A stretch of 64,000 nucleotides of DNA from Tetranychus cinnabarinus (lineage: Eukaryota > Arthropoda > Arachnida > Trombidiformes > Tetranychidae): the NCBI GenBank assembly GCA_022266195.1, contig WHVY01000003.1, positions 4,154,001-4,218,000 of the forward strand, read 5' to 3'. Within the stretch, counting starts at the first letter, position 1, and each line of letters begins with the position of its first letter. A program made the translations under genes and the position numbers. Positions 1-13,147 of the stretch are shown here, piece after piece. The notes below the pieces were generated by a model. That model did not search any database, was not told where the DNA came from, and saw nothing but the letters and a program-made list of their open reading frames with translations.

Positions 1-176
1 ATAGGTTACTACCTCCATCTGTGCAGGAATGTAAACAAATCGATCATGATTACATTCCATGCACATCTGATTGCATTTGGCGGCAACATATTTGATGTGA
101 TCATTATCTTAATTTGTTTTGTTGCATTTGATTTTTATATATTTTCTTAATTAAAAGTGCTCGTTTCAAATTTATA
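1..176. other. 5' flank / probable 5' UTR of survivin
   Basis: No reading frame or RNA gene is seen here. The stretch is AT-rich and directly precedes the survivin ATG, so it should hold the promoter and 5' UTR. No clear core promoter element was identified. Confidence 0.4.
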
Positions 177-792
177 ATGGTTAATACGGTGCGAGAAGGT
201 ACTGACCACGCTTTGATATTTGAAAAAAATCGCGTAAAAACTTTCAAAAATTGGCCTCACAAGACGGGTAAAATCTCAAAGGAAAATGTAAGTAATTTTT
301 GCTATTGTTTAGATATCACAATTTGTATTTTCAATTGCCTTTGCAGACCGGTTTCTATTGTATTACCAATTGAATTAATAATTTGCTTTTTAGATGGCCA
401 AAGCTGGTTGGTTTAAGTGTTTGCCTGAGTCAGCTGATGATGCTGTTGAATGTTTCTGCTGCTTGAAACAAATGGAAGGTTGGTCATCGAATGACGATCC
501 ATGGAAAGAACATCTTGACCATAGTCCTGATTGTGAATTTGCTAAAACTGGTGTCGAGGAACGAAAGCTAACGTTGTTGCAATTTATCAAGATAGTCGAA
601 AAAAGGTCTACAAATTTAATTGTAAGATAAACTTATAAGATTTGTTAAAAAGTGTTTTGCAACTTAAATATGATATCAATGTCGTTTTTAATGGCAATTT
701 ATGTTTTTTTGCAGGAGAAAAAATTTGAAGAAGAACAACAAAAAGAAATTGAACATCTCAAATCTCTGAATGTTTATCAATTTTTAGGCTAA
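177..792 (+). CDS. BIRC5: Survivin / BIRC5-like inhibitor-of-apoptosis family protein
   Basis: Three exons: 177-287, 394-621 and 715-792, all phase 0, with GTAAGT/GTAAGA donors and CAG or TAG acceptors. The 138-residue product is close to the usual ~142 of survivin. It has one BIR domain (about residues 15-90): a TFKNWP start, then CFCC, GW, DDPW-x2-EH and H-x6-C, giving the zinc ligands Cys-x2-Cys, His and Cys. The last exon encodes a charged Glu/Lys/Gln-rich helix, as in the survivin tail that bundles with borealin and INCENP. The family acts in the chromosomal passenger complex at centromeres and the midzone; a single BIR with no RING or CARD supports that role over caspase-inhibiting IAPs. 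AATAAA lies at 952-957. The short last exon is the least certain part, but it continues the survivin-like helix. Confidence 0.93.
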
Positions 793-1262
793 TCCAAAGT
801 AGTCATTTGACGATGGCAAAGATGTTAAGTAAGAATGGAGGAGTCGGTTTAAAGAAATGAAAAATCATGTTTTATATTTGAAATGAAATCATCAATCTAT
901 TTTATTTGCTTTTAATTCCATTTTGTTTGTATTATATTTTTTTTGTACTGAAATAAACATTCAGCATACAAGCATTCACAAGCGTATTAAAGCACATAAG
1001 ACTATGATTCAACACCGGCTAATTTTTTGCCTTGATCTTTTCGATGGTAAAATATATTGAAAAAATAAGGCTAAACGTCTGTGTTTGTTGTTTGAAGGAG
1101 ATGTAATGATATGGGCTAATCCAAATGGTGGCCCAGAGCGAGTGAGAAGATAGTTTTAGAAAGAAAGAGGAAGCCTATTGGAAAAAAGAATCTTATGAAA
1201 AAAAGGAGTGAAAATAGAGAAAAATAGACAGAGGAGAAGGAGTAAGAAAGGATATTCAGGTT
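793..1262. terminator. Convergent 3' region with poly(A) signals on both strands
   Basis: Survivin (+) and the phosphatase gene (-) converge here. A plus-strand AATAAA is at 952-957. A minus-strand AATAAA (TTTATT on +) is at 901-906. If both are used, the two 3' UTRs overlap by tens of bases. No other gene is visible. Confidence 0.5.
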
Positions 1263-4200
1263 TTACAAGTTTCCACTTGATTCATTTTCTTTGGTTCCCT
1301 TTATCACGCCTTTATCTTCACATGAGATCGGACTTGCTAGGGCCGCCTCTAATTCATCTTTCAAAGAGTTTGCTGAATTAGGCATATTTTTGTCTCTTTT
1401 AATGCTATTAGTAATTGCATTACTTGTAGTACCTATGAGATTGGTTGTTGCATCAACAGTAGAGGAAGAACTTGTTTTCTGATCATTACAGTTTATTACT
1501 TCGCCAGTTGAATTTATGGATGATGAATTAGTGACTGATGTTGCCTCTTTTGAAGTTGTGGTTGAAGCGGTAGGCTTTTTATTAGCTCCTAATCTAGATA
1601 CGGCTACTTTATTGGTAGACGTGGTTGACTTGGTTGTTGTAGTTGCAGAAGTTTTTGCTCCTAATGAGCGTGTTGAAGAAAGACCAGGAGACCTGGTTGA
1701 AGACATTGTGGAAGATGATGGACGAGTAGATAGCTTTGATACAGTTGTATTAGTTGTAGCACCGGGACGAGAAGAGCTAGTCATCGAGCGATTCAAAGCG
1801 CTTGAGCTAACTTTATTAGTGAGTGAGGAGGCACCGGGTGAAGGTCGATTTAACATAGAACCTGTAGAGGCTCGTTTAGTAGTAGGCTTTGTTAATCCAG
1901 TTGAAGTTTCCTTTTTATCTGTTTCTTTAACACCGGTTCTGGCGGTGGAAGAAGTGACCGTCCGTGATGACGATGTTGTTGTTCGACTGCTTAAAGTTGG
2001 TTTAGTAGTAGAAGTGGTTCTAGTTGTGCCACTTGTGGTAGTTGTTGATAGAGGTTTTCTAGATGCTGCAGAACTAGCTGTAGTAGTAGTAGTTCGAGTC
2101 AATGTTTTGCCAGTTGTTGATGATGATGATGGTGCGGTAGATGAACTCGTTCTTGAAGCAAGAGAGGATATTCTAGATATACCTGAAGTGGTTGTTGAAG
2201 TAGGTTTTTTATTTAATGTTGATGTAGTTCCAACTCTTGAAGTTGTCGAGCTCTTGACAGTTGCTGTGGATGTAGATGTAGATGTAGGTTTACTTGGGAG
2301 TTTACTGGAAGCTAATCCGACGTTTGGTCTAGAAGAAGCTGTTCTGGTGGTAGAAGTTGTCGGCAAAGGTTTTCTTGTAATGGTTGCAGTTGATGGTTTA
2401 ACTGAAGATGCAGTTGTTCGACTTGTTGTTTTGGATAAAGGTGCTGTTGATTTTTTAGCAATACTACTCTTTACCTGTGTTGTTGATTCTTTAATTACTG
2501 GTTGGGAGCTCTTTGATGAAATAGCAGCACCAGAAACTGCAGCTGCTGTTACAGCAATAGCAGCAGCAGCAGCAACAGTAGTAGTGGTCACGCCAACAGT
2601 TTCCTCCTCTTTAGAAGCTTCTGTTTTTGAAGAAGCTATGGCCTCACTGGGGTTTTCCTCTGTTGAACCACAAATGAGTTCAGTAATATTTTCAGTTTGA
2701 TTAGATTCGGTAATGGGAGCATCAAGGGGGACATTGGCTCCAGACTCGTCGTTAATGGTAAGTTCAGTCGTTTTTTCAGTGATTACTGATAAATCTTCAG
2801 ACTTTTCAGGGGGCGATACTTCTTGTTGAGAAATTAATTCCTGCTCTGTAATCGGCTCTTCAACAGATTGCTCAAATTTAGTTTCCATTATACTAGATTC
2901 ATTAGCGGGGTAAGGTGAAAGCACTATTTCATCAACTTGATCTGCTGAAAAATCTAACAACGCAGAGCTATTATCAGCGAAAGAAGTATCTTCAGTGAAA
3001 AAGGATTTTTCTTCTTCTCTTGGCATTTTAGCTTCAAGCTCCTCAGCTAAGTGAGCTTGAGATTCATTAAGAATACTAGAACCGAATGGATTTGATGATC
3101 CAAGAGGTGCATTGTCAGTAACTTCAATAGCAACTTCTTCTGTAAGAGGCTGGTTGAGTGGTACTTCAGCAAGTTCTTTAGTTGAATCCGATTCAAGTTC
3201 TTTATCATCACCAGAGTACGGATCAATGGCATGAGGACCTGAAGAAATTGCATCATCACATGTGTTGACAATGATTGACTCGGGCTCGACTGAATCGGAC
3301 GCGAAGTAAGGATCTTGATAAGATTCGGAAATCATTGCATCGGACACAGAAGTTATATACTGATTCACATTGCTTTCAGGGTTACTTTGAGTAGTTTCGA
3401 AAGAGTATTGCGATGAGTTATCCCCAGCAAATTGAGAAGACAATTCTGAAGGAAAATCTGTTACTTGATTGTTGGCTACAGGAGTTGAAGGGACTTCGGT
3501 TGGAGTTAAATTGCCAACAAAAATTTCAGCTTGTGAAATATTAGCCTCCATGGTTGTAAATTGCTCTTGATCAATAGAAATCAATTCAGGTGCAGAAGGT
3601 TCTTGTGCAAGATCGTGAGGATTTTGCTGAACAACTTCTTCTGAGGAAAGAAGATTATCTTCGAAACGTGAAGAATAATTAGGCTGGTTTACATCACTGC
3701 CAGACAAGTTTTCTGAAGCACTTAGACCATTAACCACTAGACCATCAAGCATTTCTGCCTGGTTGGAATAATCTTGTTGGTGTTGTTCGTTGTTCCCATC
3801 ATTCTTGAAGTCACTCATCCACAAATCTTTTTTCTCTAAACCATCGTTTTTATTTAATTCTTCGTCGTCCTTCTTTGGCTCATTTCCAAATTGATTTTCT
3901 ATAATGTTGTTGCTAGTTATATTCGGTTGGAATTCATCGGCAAAAGGATTCAAGGTTGAATTTTTGCCTTCTAATTGTGATACAATGTCTTTATCCTCAC
4001 TGGCACCGATTGTATCATCAATTACTTCTTTATTAATCAAACCATTATCCGTAGGTCTTGAATCATAATCAGATGTATCGATCAAGCCGTTGTCATAATT
4101 GTTATTATTATTGCTGTTACTAGTATGTATGTTATTAAGCCCGGTTGGTAGATCATATGTATTCGAATTATCACCATTCAATTTAGCACCAAACACGTTA

Positions 4201-5224
4201 TTTGATGTTTCGGATGGAACAGAACTAGAGGTATTAAGAATAGATGCAACATCTCGAAGGAAGATAACAATAGTGGTTACGTTGTCATTTGAGCCGTCTT
4301 CTATAGATCGTTCGGCAAGAACTTTAGCCGTATCTTTCACTATTTCACTTGGTTCTAAATGACATTTAGATTGAATATGCTGATAGATAAGTCCAATAGC
4401 ATCCTCTGGAGACATTCTATCCCACAATCCATCACAACCAATGATCAAGAAGTCTTCAGTGCCATCTAAATCAATCTGTTCGATATCAGGATCAGAACAA
4501 ACATAAGGCTTATATTCAGGATCGCCAATGGCTCGAGAAACTGAAAGAGTACCATTAACTCTCCAAGTATCAAAATATATGACTGCACCACCCATGGACT
4601 CAACTCTTTCTTTTTCATCATCTCTTTCCAAATTGTGTGGTTCCATTATGAAACACGGTTTGCCATTACGAGAAAGAAGTGCAACTGAGTCACCAACCCA
4701 TGCCATGTGAAGTTTCTTCTTATTTTCCAAAAGGCATGTGACTGCAGTACAGCCACTTTTAATTCCATCGCGTTCCGATTTTTCGGTGTATTGAAAATCA
4801 GTGAGAGCATATGCATGTCTAAAAGCATCTAATATATTTCCAGATTGAAAGAAGGAGCTCTCGACAAGATTTTTATGTAAATTATCAGCAGCAAATTGTG
4901 CAGCATCCGGCCCTGCATGACCATCAAAAACAGCGTAATAAGAATACTGTTTATCACCCTAAAAAATAAACAAAAACGAGGTAAGCATAAGGAAAACAAG
5001 CGAAGAAAACAGAATATTCACAGAATTCACAGCAATTTAAATAATAGAGCAAATATTCCAAATTATGGTACAAAAAAGAAAGTTAGTCTATTTTTAAATC
5101 GACTAACCTTATCTTTAAATTGACTTAGAAGATCTGGTATGACAACATGTCTGTCTTCCATAAGCCGGCGAGTATTTCTCACAGCATACACGGAATACTC
5201 GGGAGACTCTTTCTGTCCCTCCAT
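1263..5224 (-). CDS. PP2C-family Ser/Thr phosphatase, PPM1E/PPM1F-like, with very long low-complexity C-terminal tail
   Basis: Two coding exons: 5224-5108 (39 codons) and 4958-1263, joined in phase 0 over a 149-base intron, giving 1270 residues. The catalytic domain fills residues 10 to about 275: VRNTRRLMEDRHVV, YAVFDGHAG (metal-binding Asp-Gly), GCTAV, AWVGDS, GTLSVSRAIGD, IIGCDGLWD and GSNDNVTTIV. The NTRR-MEDRH block points to the PPM1E/F (CaMK phosphatase) branch, a metal-dependent Ser/Thr phosphatase. The tail, residues ~275-1270, is first acidic and Asn/Ser/Glu-rich. An Ala/Val run near residues 805-830 follows, then a ~400-residue Ser/Thr/Lys/Arg/Pro basic region. Known PPM1E/F proteins (roughly 450-750 residues) have no tail of this size. 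ATG 5224 was chosen because it directly precedes the conserved block; an extra upstream coding exon cannot be excluded. A minus-strand AATAAA is at 906-901. Confidence 0.92.
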
Positions 5225-8200
5225 GGTGATTTAAACAGATGAGAATCTAATATCCATTTGGGTGAAGAACGAAAAGAAACAAAAAAGAAAATCAGTGATG
5301 AACGGAAACGAGGATGATGTTTAGACAAAAATGCAAATTTATAGCAAGTTGTTGATGTACTCCAAATTGAGATGAACAGAGGTTAACGATATAATTTAAT
5401 GAGAGAGATAGATAGATTTAAAGAAAGATGAAAAGAGAGAAAAATTGATATATGAGCACACATTGAAGCAACAGATTTGGCAAAAAGGGCTTGGTCCTCA
5501 ATCTCTATAGAGCAAGGCTTAAAAAACACACCCAACTCCAAGGGTAACTTTCTTCTTTTACTTCTCCTTCAATGTGTTTATCTATGTGTGGAAGTTTAAA
5601 ACAGCGACAATCCAATAACACATCAACTTCGTTGACCACAGAGTTTAAAGAGAATAGCCAGAAATGTAAAAAAAACTCACACTTAAAGAACAGTCTTTTT
5701 TTCAGAAACGTTAAACTGAAACCTGGTTGAAAAATAGAATTCACTATAAACTTTCCGAATGAGTCAAGAATAAAGAATAAATATGTTGCTATCAAGTTGC
5801 AATGCACAAAGAAGGTGAAGAAGACAAGATGCAGTTATAAAAAAAATTACACCGATTACACAAATTACCTTAGTGAAGGAAAGGATAGATGAAAGTTAAT
5901 TGCTTGAGAATGATGATGAGTATAAAGTTGGTGGCAATGATGTTACTGTTGCTTCAAATATTGATGGTGATAAAGATGGAGATGAAGATGAAAGGGAATA
6001 GGACAATGAAAGGAGATTAGAAGGGAAGAGAGGAAAGGATGAATAAAATTCTTGATAATGTAAGTCACCTTTATTATAAATATTATTTTGAATTAATTAA
6101 CAGTCACATTTAAAGAATAAATTTACAAAATGAGTTCACTTGAATTGGTAAAAAAATCTTTCTTGGCTCAACATTAAACCTCTCTACTCTCTTTCATACT
6201 CACTTACCTCTTTCTCTCTTTCTTTCCTCCCCGGCTCTCACTCGGCAAAAAACAACGCCATCTATTGGATTAAAATACAATTTTCCAGGTTACAGTTAAT
6301 ATTTTTCTTGAAATAACGTGACAAATATTTGTGATTCTTAAAAATGTTATCATTTACTTTTCATCTGATTATTAATGTTGACAGATTGAAAAGCAAAATC
6401 TCATTTAATTGATAATTTATCATCTGCCAAACCAATATAATTGTGATTATTGTTAATATAATTTCTTAAGTGTAACCATTAACATCATCATCATCAAAAC
6501 AACTCCAATATTTTTCAATGACTTTTGTCTGTTATATCGACTCAATTTTGAATGTAAAAAACAGTTATTTTGTTGCCATAACGATGTGAATTTTAACGAA
6601 CAAAAAAATTTAAATTTTCAAATTTGTTGTTTTTAAAATGTAATTAATAAATTACTGGGTAAGTAGAAGTCCGCAAAAGAGAGAGAAAAGCTGTTCAAAC
6701 TGAAAAAGCTAAAGGTTTTTTCCCTTTCGCTTTGCCCAGTCAATCAGAAAGCAAAGACATTATAAATAAACATGTAACACCAAATACAATTAATAATGAT
6801 AATAATTTAAATTGAGTTGTACGCACACACGCAACATATAAACACAAACTAATTGGCTTAGATTAATTTGCACTGTTTAATAACTGAGCATTTACTTATT
6901 GTTAGATGAAAGATGAAGACGAAAGTTTCAATGCTCAACATCAACTAAACAAAATCGATACCAATCAATGTGATTCAATTTTTTAAATATTCAATAATAG
7001 CTAAAGATTAGCTAATTTGGTTTACACCTTTGATTCCAAGAATCAGTCTAATCTAATCAGCTAATGTTTCAAAGAATGGCTGTTAAGGCAGTGTTACAAA
7101 AAGATACAAATTGAGCGATGATGACTTGAAAAATTCATTTAAATTCAGTTAGCATAAAGGTTATCAGTTGAAAATGGCGATTTGAAACAGCAAAATGACA
7201 CCTCGAATCAATAAGAGGGTGAAAAAATGTTTAAAAAAAGCCAACAAATAATGGGTAAACTTGTTGGTATTGAGACATGAATATAATCAGATGTTGAGAT
7301 GGGTTGAAGAAGGAAGCTGACAAGATTGTTGAATAATTTAAAATAGTTAAACTGATTGAAAGTATTAGTAAATGGTAAAGTTAGGTTAAAATGAAATGAT
7401 AAATCAATTGATTGACGATAATTTATAATCCATTTGAAAGGAAAGGGAGGAAGCAAGATGGCGTCAAGTGAAAGGAGATGTAAGTTTGAATGGTGTAAAG
7501 CAATACACAGACAGATGAAGACGCGTAATGTGTTCATGTTAAAGTAATTGACTGCACTTGTTTAGACAATCAACCAAACAAACAAGTAATTAGAAGAATC
7601 ACGCATCAATAGTAAACTATTCCTGGTAATCACTCAACTGCATTTCTCGATTGCATTGATCCTTCAGGGGAATCCTTAGCCAAAAAAGAGCCCATTTAGT
7701 CTGTAAAGAAAGCTAAAGCTTCACCAACTTTCACCTCTCTCCAGCTTCATCCATTTCTGGTCAATTTACCCAATCCTTTGTTTTGTTGTTGCCGTTGTTT
7801 CCATAATTTAATAATCTAACTACTAATCAAATGGAATCACTTTCAAGGTTTGCTTTTCTAGATTCTGGTTAATCTCCTGGTAACCGGTAAATGGTGTGCA
7901 AATCCAAACAAATCAATGTAATCCTTTTTTGTCTTGGGTTTGTTTTCAATGCCTGAATGTAATGAGAATGGCAACATTAAATTGAAATGAATTTGATAGT
8001 CAACAATTTGCATGTTGCCTCAAACATTGTGTACATCAAGAGGAATGGAAGACCCATTAACAATGACAATTGAAGATGCCTTAATGAGTTGAGAGACTTT
8101 CATCATTAACTTCATCATCACCATCGTTGTCGTCGTCCTCATTGTAGTCATAACACCTAACTATTAGAAAATTTTCCGTGCATATAATTTAACAATTGAA

Positions 8201-8638
8201 ATAATGATACAAGGACAATAATCTTGAAAACATTTTTCCTCGCAATGCTCCAATCAAGTCTCAACCTTATTTACCATCCCAACTCTTAGTAGACATTAAA
8301 CCGCAATCATCATTATGCTTTTGATATCATCGCATCTAAAACCATTCCTTGTGTCACTTGAGCTAGTCAACTAGTAACTCCTAACGCCAGTTAATTAATA
8401 AAACACTAGCATTTTGTAGAAACATCAATTTAAACATTTTCTAATCATCAGTGATAATTACTGTAAACAAAATTTAAATTGTAGGATGTAAATTGATGGT
8501 AGACCAAAGGAAAAGTGGATAAAGAAATGTTATTCAATTTTTCAATCCAAACATTCAATTTGAGGGAGAAAATGTAAAAAAAACGAGATTTTTGAAGCCA
8601 TTAATGGTGCATTTATTTTGATGGTTAGTTATATACTG

Positions 8639-8653
8639 GATGATGATGATGAT
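8639..8653. repeat. (GAT)5 microsatellite
   Basis: Five perfect GAT units in the gene-poor region. Confidence 0.85.
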
Positions 8654-9161
8654 AAGTGGAGGTATAGAGGGAGGAAGATTAAGATGATTGACCCGACTTC
8701 CTCTGTAATTTATGTACACAAACAAATAAACATAAAAATGTTGACACCATTAGTAGTAAATTAAAGAAAAAGCTTTCAAAGTAATTTTCATCCAAAAATA
8801 TGTAACTTGATTTGAGATTACCATTTCCTCGACTGTAGACATTTTCCTGGATACATAAGGATGTCCATCATTTCCGATTTCATGGAGAGGCAAATAAAAC
8901 ATAGTATAATGAAACCAGATTATTGTGGCAATAATAATAATGATGAAAATAGTGATGATAATGATGTACTATTAATACGATTAAACCGAAGAGTTAGTAA
9001 AAAAACCAAGACGAAGGAGTTGAGCTCTTCACATGTGTTAACCTTAGGGATTGTTAAAAAATTGAGAATAAAAGAGCAAAACTATTATCATTATTGTTAT
9101 CATGATTGCTATTTTTTTATTATTATCCTCTTTATTGCTATTATTTTTTTGTAATTGGGGA

Positions 9162-9193
9162 ATGATGATGACGATGATGATGGTGATGATGGT
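9162..9193. repeat. Imperfect (ATG)n microsatellite
   Basis: About ten ATG-type units with single-base interruptions (GACGAT, GATGGT). Confidence 0.8.
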
Positions 9194-11175
9194 GAAAATA
9201 AAGTGTATATCTTTATAATAGACATAAACATTTGCTTCAATTCAAGTCTTAACGGAAAGTACATTGCATTTTAGATTTGGAGTTAAAAGTAATTTATAAA
9301 ATATAGTTGCAACCAAATTTATCCGTTTCTAATAAGCTTAAATTTTAGCAAGAATATTAGTTAATTTAATCACTTCTCTGAACTTATGTACAACATGTAA
9401 AAATGAGACAATTTGATACAAACGATTAAGTTAGGCCTAAAAAAAGATGAAATGATGGAGAAACAGAGTTTGCCTCATTTTGTTGATGTTGATCAAGATG
9501 GTGTTTAAAATGATGATTTAGATGATTGCATTTCCGTCTATTATGGTCATTATTTGAATGGATTTAATGGCTTCTGAATTGGAATTGTTTGGGTTGGCAT
9601 TTTAATTTACATCAAGAGTGATTGACTAATTTGTATGTACAGTGAAAAGGTTTGAAAAAGCTGGACATTGAGGAAATGTAAGATGATGATGATAATGATG
9701 GTAATGATGAAGGGTGAGGAGGTGGAAGTGGGAGGAAAGTGGAGAGTGAAAAGTCATTGAGTTTGACTCAAGTGAGTTGTGAAGTTGAATGTCAACTTTT
9801 TTTGGCCCTCTTCAGGTAAAGACTATGATTTTACCATGGTTCTGTGAACCTGAATGAGTTATGGGAAATTATTGGAGTAAGATATTTGAAGAGGAAAAGA
9901 GTAAGGTAAGATGAAGAAAAGGATGATAAAAGGAGGAGATTGAACACTTGTTGCATTGAAAACTGGATGAAAGTGTTGTTGCTCTTGTTTTGTATTGTAT
10001 TTTTTGGCTCCACTTTTTTTTTACTTTACTTTAATTTTTTCACCCTTTTTCATCTTAATGAACTACAATTAATAGTAATGCTGGTAATAATGATAATAAT
10101 GGTTAAAATGATGATAATAATGAAGCTACAATGTAAAACCACATTCAACTATCAGAGTGAAATACATTTTGTCCAATGTTTAACATGCATTCACATTTAA
10201 CCTTCATATCATAATTTGAGATTTAACAAAATGTCTTCCTTGATTAACATTAGTTTATATTCAAATGAATTGATTAATAGACATTAATCACTTCACCTTG
10301 AGCCATTGAATAACATTGCTATTTTGTTTGCACAATTAATAGTCAATTTGCTCATTTGATTATTGCTTTTGTGATTATTATATTTAGTATGTAAATGAAC
10401 TCCTTTAATTGTGATAATACTGATGGAATGATTATCAAATTAAAATGACATTAAATGAGTCGTTTGTCTGTTGATTGTAAAACCAGGTTTCACTTTCAGG
10501 ATTAATCTGGTTCAATGAACATTTAACCTCACAGTTTGTCCATTTCAAGTCAATTGATAAATTTTGGTTAACAAAATCAATTATCAAGTTAAATGGGAAG
10601 TTAAACAATCAAGAAAGAGTTGAAATTGCAATGATTGTAATGAAAATTGTAAAGGAATCGAACCTGTAAACCATTTGTTAAAAGAAACCCAAAAAACTGG
10701 TTCAATGTTGGGTAAAGCAACTGATTAAACATTGATATTAACAATATAATCGTCATTTAATAATGGTTGTTTAGCAATCATCAGTAAATCATTAAAATGT
10801 ATAAAAAGTGAAATCATTTTCCTGGTTACCAGAGAAAGTTAACCCAAAAAATACAATTGAAATTGTTTGTTGAAAACCAGAAAAACATTGAGACATTGAA
10901 AAATAGCTAAAAGGTGAATTAATTTTTTCCTCTACTCAGCTTTTAATCAACAATTGATTTAAATTTTGCTAAATTGTTAGACATGTCTTTACGAAGGTTG
11001 AATTAAATAACAAAATTGAATCAAAGGTTTCTCAATGAAATAATGAAAAAAGGTAACAACGGCAACGTTGTTGGTATGAAAAAAAGTCATCTTTTTGGCA
11101 ACCATTTTTACAACCCATTGTAACTCATTTTATCATCATCATGAGTCTCTTTTTTTTGTCGTCTCTGTTCAAAAC

Positions 11176-11197
11176 GATGAAGATGATGATGATGATG
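11176..11197. repeat. Imperfect (GAT)n microsatellite
   Basis: About seven GAT/GAA units. They give an Asp-rich run in a chance open frame that I do not call as a gene. Confidence 0.75.
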
Positions 11198-11337
11198 AAA
11201 ACAGCAAAAGAGTCATTGAGCTAGCGTGTCATCAGATACGTTTGGCTGGTTTACATGACACTCTGTATAATCATTTGAAAGTTGACTTTCACAAGGCAAT
11301 GCAAAAACAGATTTTACCAGTTTTTTGTGAATACATT

Positions 11338-11363
11338 ATGATGATAATGATGATGATGATGAT
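11338..11363. repeat. Imperfect (ATG)n microsatellite
   Basis: ATG units with one ATA interruption, about 140 bases from the previous tract. Confidence 0.75.
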
Positions 11364-13074
11364 TAACAAAAATTTGGATTAACTTGTCTACTCATTGAGA
11401 CCAACAAACTGATTAGCATAACCCACAATGGATTTGTGTTACTTGAAGAGCAAAGTGAAGATGAAATGACAAACGATCCTTGTTTACAGTTGATTTCTTG
11501 ATTGATTGCCGATATATTGTTAAGAGAGTTGAAGGTGTTTAAAGGTGATCACCATCATCATGATGAGATAATTGAAATTTGTCAAAATTATTCAAATGTT
11601 GAGTGATGTTTGAAAAAAAGGAAACTAAAAATGGATTCATTTCCGTTGAATCTTTCATGGTAATCTATCAGCTTTTAGGTAAATGTTGAGCATAATCATC
11701 AAGCTATTATAATCATTATTAAAACGACAAGAATTACGATGATGACGATGATAATGACTTAACCAGATTTTTAGGTGACATATCAGTTTGAGTTTAGTTT
11801 AGCTTTTTCTGCTTCTTGATGTTGTTGTTTCCCTTTTTTATCGTCTAATTCATTTTACTCTTCCTTAATTTACACTTATTTACATTTAAGGTAATTCAGT
11901 CTAATTATCTAATTGGTAAACTATTTTATTCAGTCATTAACTCGACAATTTACGGATAGAACGGCGTTTATTAATAGATTACGGGTTAGCAAGGAAAGCC
12001 AATTGAATTACTATTGACTTAATTTGTGATTAATGCATTTTTTTCATTCTCTTTCACTTTTTATGTTATAATGTAAATTTTAGGGACAATTTTAACTCAA
12101 CTGTTGAAAATATTGAAGATATTTAGACTGCAATAGCTTCATGAATTACCATGAAAGCCTTTTTCACACATAATTTTATGGACAAAATGAGTCGCATTCA
12201 TTTGCTATGATCCAAGCATTGCTTTGACTTTTTTACACCAAATTGTATACTAAAATCAAGTGAATATAATTCAATACTTAAGCATTGAAATATATTCATG
12301 ACTCTGATTAGGATGAAGATTTTCACACGCATTGACTGTACGGTAAATCACTTGTTTTTCCCATAAGAGTACCTTAGACTCTAAGGCTTACAAGGACTGT
12401 TAGAGGCTTAATATGACTTTTCAATCTCAGTTTTGTTTTTATAAATCAATCTCCTTGTGATTGTTTTGAACAATTAACATGCTTGGAAACCGGTTAATTA
12501 AATTGTAATAAAATGTCAAATGGTTGAACATCAGTTGTCATTATAATAATGATTAGCGTTCAATATTAACAATTAATGTCAAAGACCAGATTTTATGGTA
12601 ACAATGGTTTGAACGCGTTTTTCTGGTTCCAGTTTGTAACAAGATTGATTACCATAGGAAGACAGTTGCAATTTGAATGAACATGTTGATGATGAAGACC
12701 ATGAAGATGAATATATTTAAGATGATGATCAAGTGAAAATTAAGTAAAAAAACACAAAACAAAAACAAAAATTCAAAGCAAGACTGAAGAGAGATGAAAA
12801 GTTGAAATGTGAAAATGACAAGAGCGGAGGGAAATATGAAATGGAAAGGGGAAAAGTAAATTGTAAAGGAAATGTTTCAAGATTGATTCTGGTTGAGCTG
12901 AATAGCGTGACAAGGTTAGGGTAATAGTTTAGTGTCAACCATCGTAAACAATTGATGATATATTCAAATGATGATGACAATTAAGTCGATAAAGATGATC
13001 CATAGGTTGACTTTAAGGCAACATTTAACTGTCTGGTAACCAAGCTTTTCATTTTTCCCTTTTCTCCATTTTTC

Positions 13075-13147
13075 TCATCACAATCATCATTATCTGTCTC
13101 ATCATCATCATCAGCTACATTATCATCGTCATTATCATCATCATCGT
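13075..13147. repeat. Interrupted (ATC)n tract
   Basis: A 73-base patch of CAT/ATC units with scattered interruptions, the longest trinucleotide patch in the gene-poor region. Its minus-strand translation is Asp-rich and is not treated as a gene. Confidence 0.75.

Noticed and set aside
1516..2700. 394-codon open frame on the plus strand, Val/Glu/Asp-rich
   Set aside because: It is the antisense of the Ser/Thr/Lys-rich phosphatase tail. The codon bias of that tail leaves the opposite strand free of stops, and there is no domain or signal of its own.
3047..3271. Minus-strand frame inside the phosphatase exon
   Set aside because: It overlaps the real frame in another register with Leu-rich chance composition.
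7208..7537. 109-codon minus-strand frame with a hydrophobic start
   Set aside because: Looks superficially like a signal peptide, but composition is typical of AT-rich non-coding DNA. No splice partner, motif or cysteine pattern was found.
8861..9154. 97-codon plus-strand frame
   Set aside because: Mostly translated microsatellite and AT-rich sequence (Asn/Asp and Tyr/His/Ile runs).
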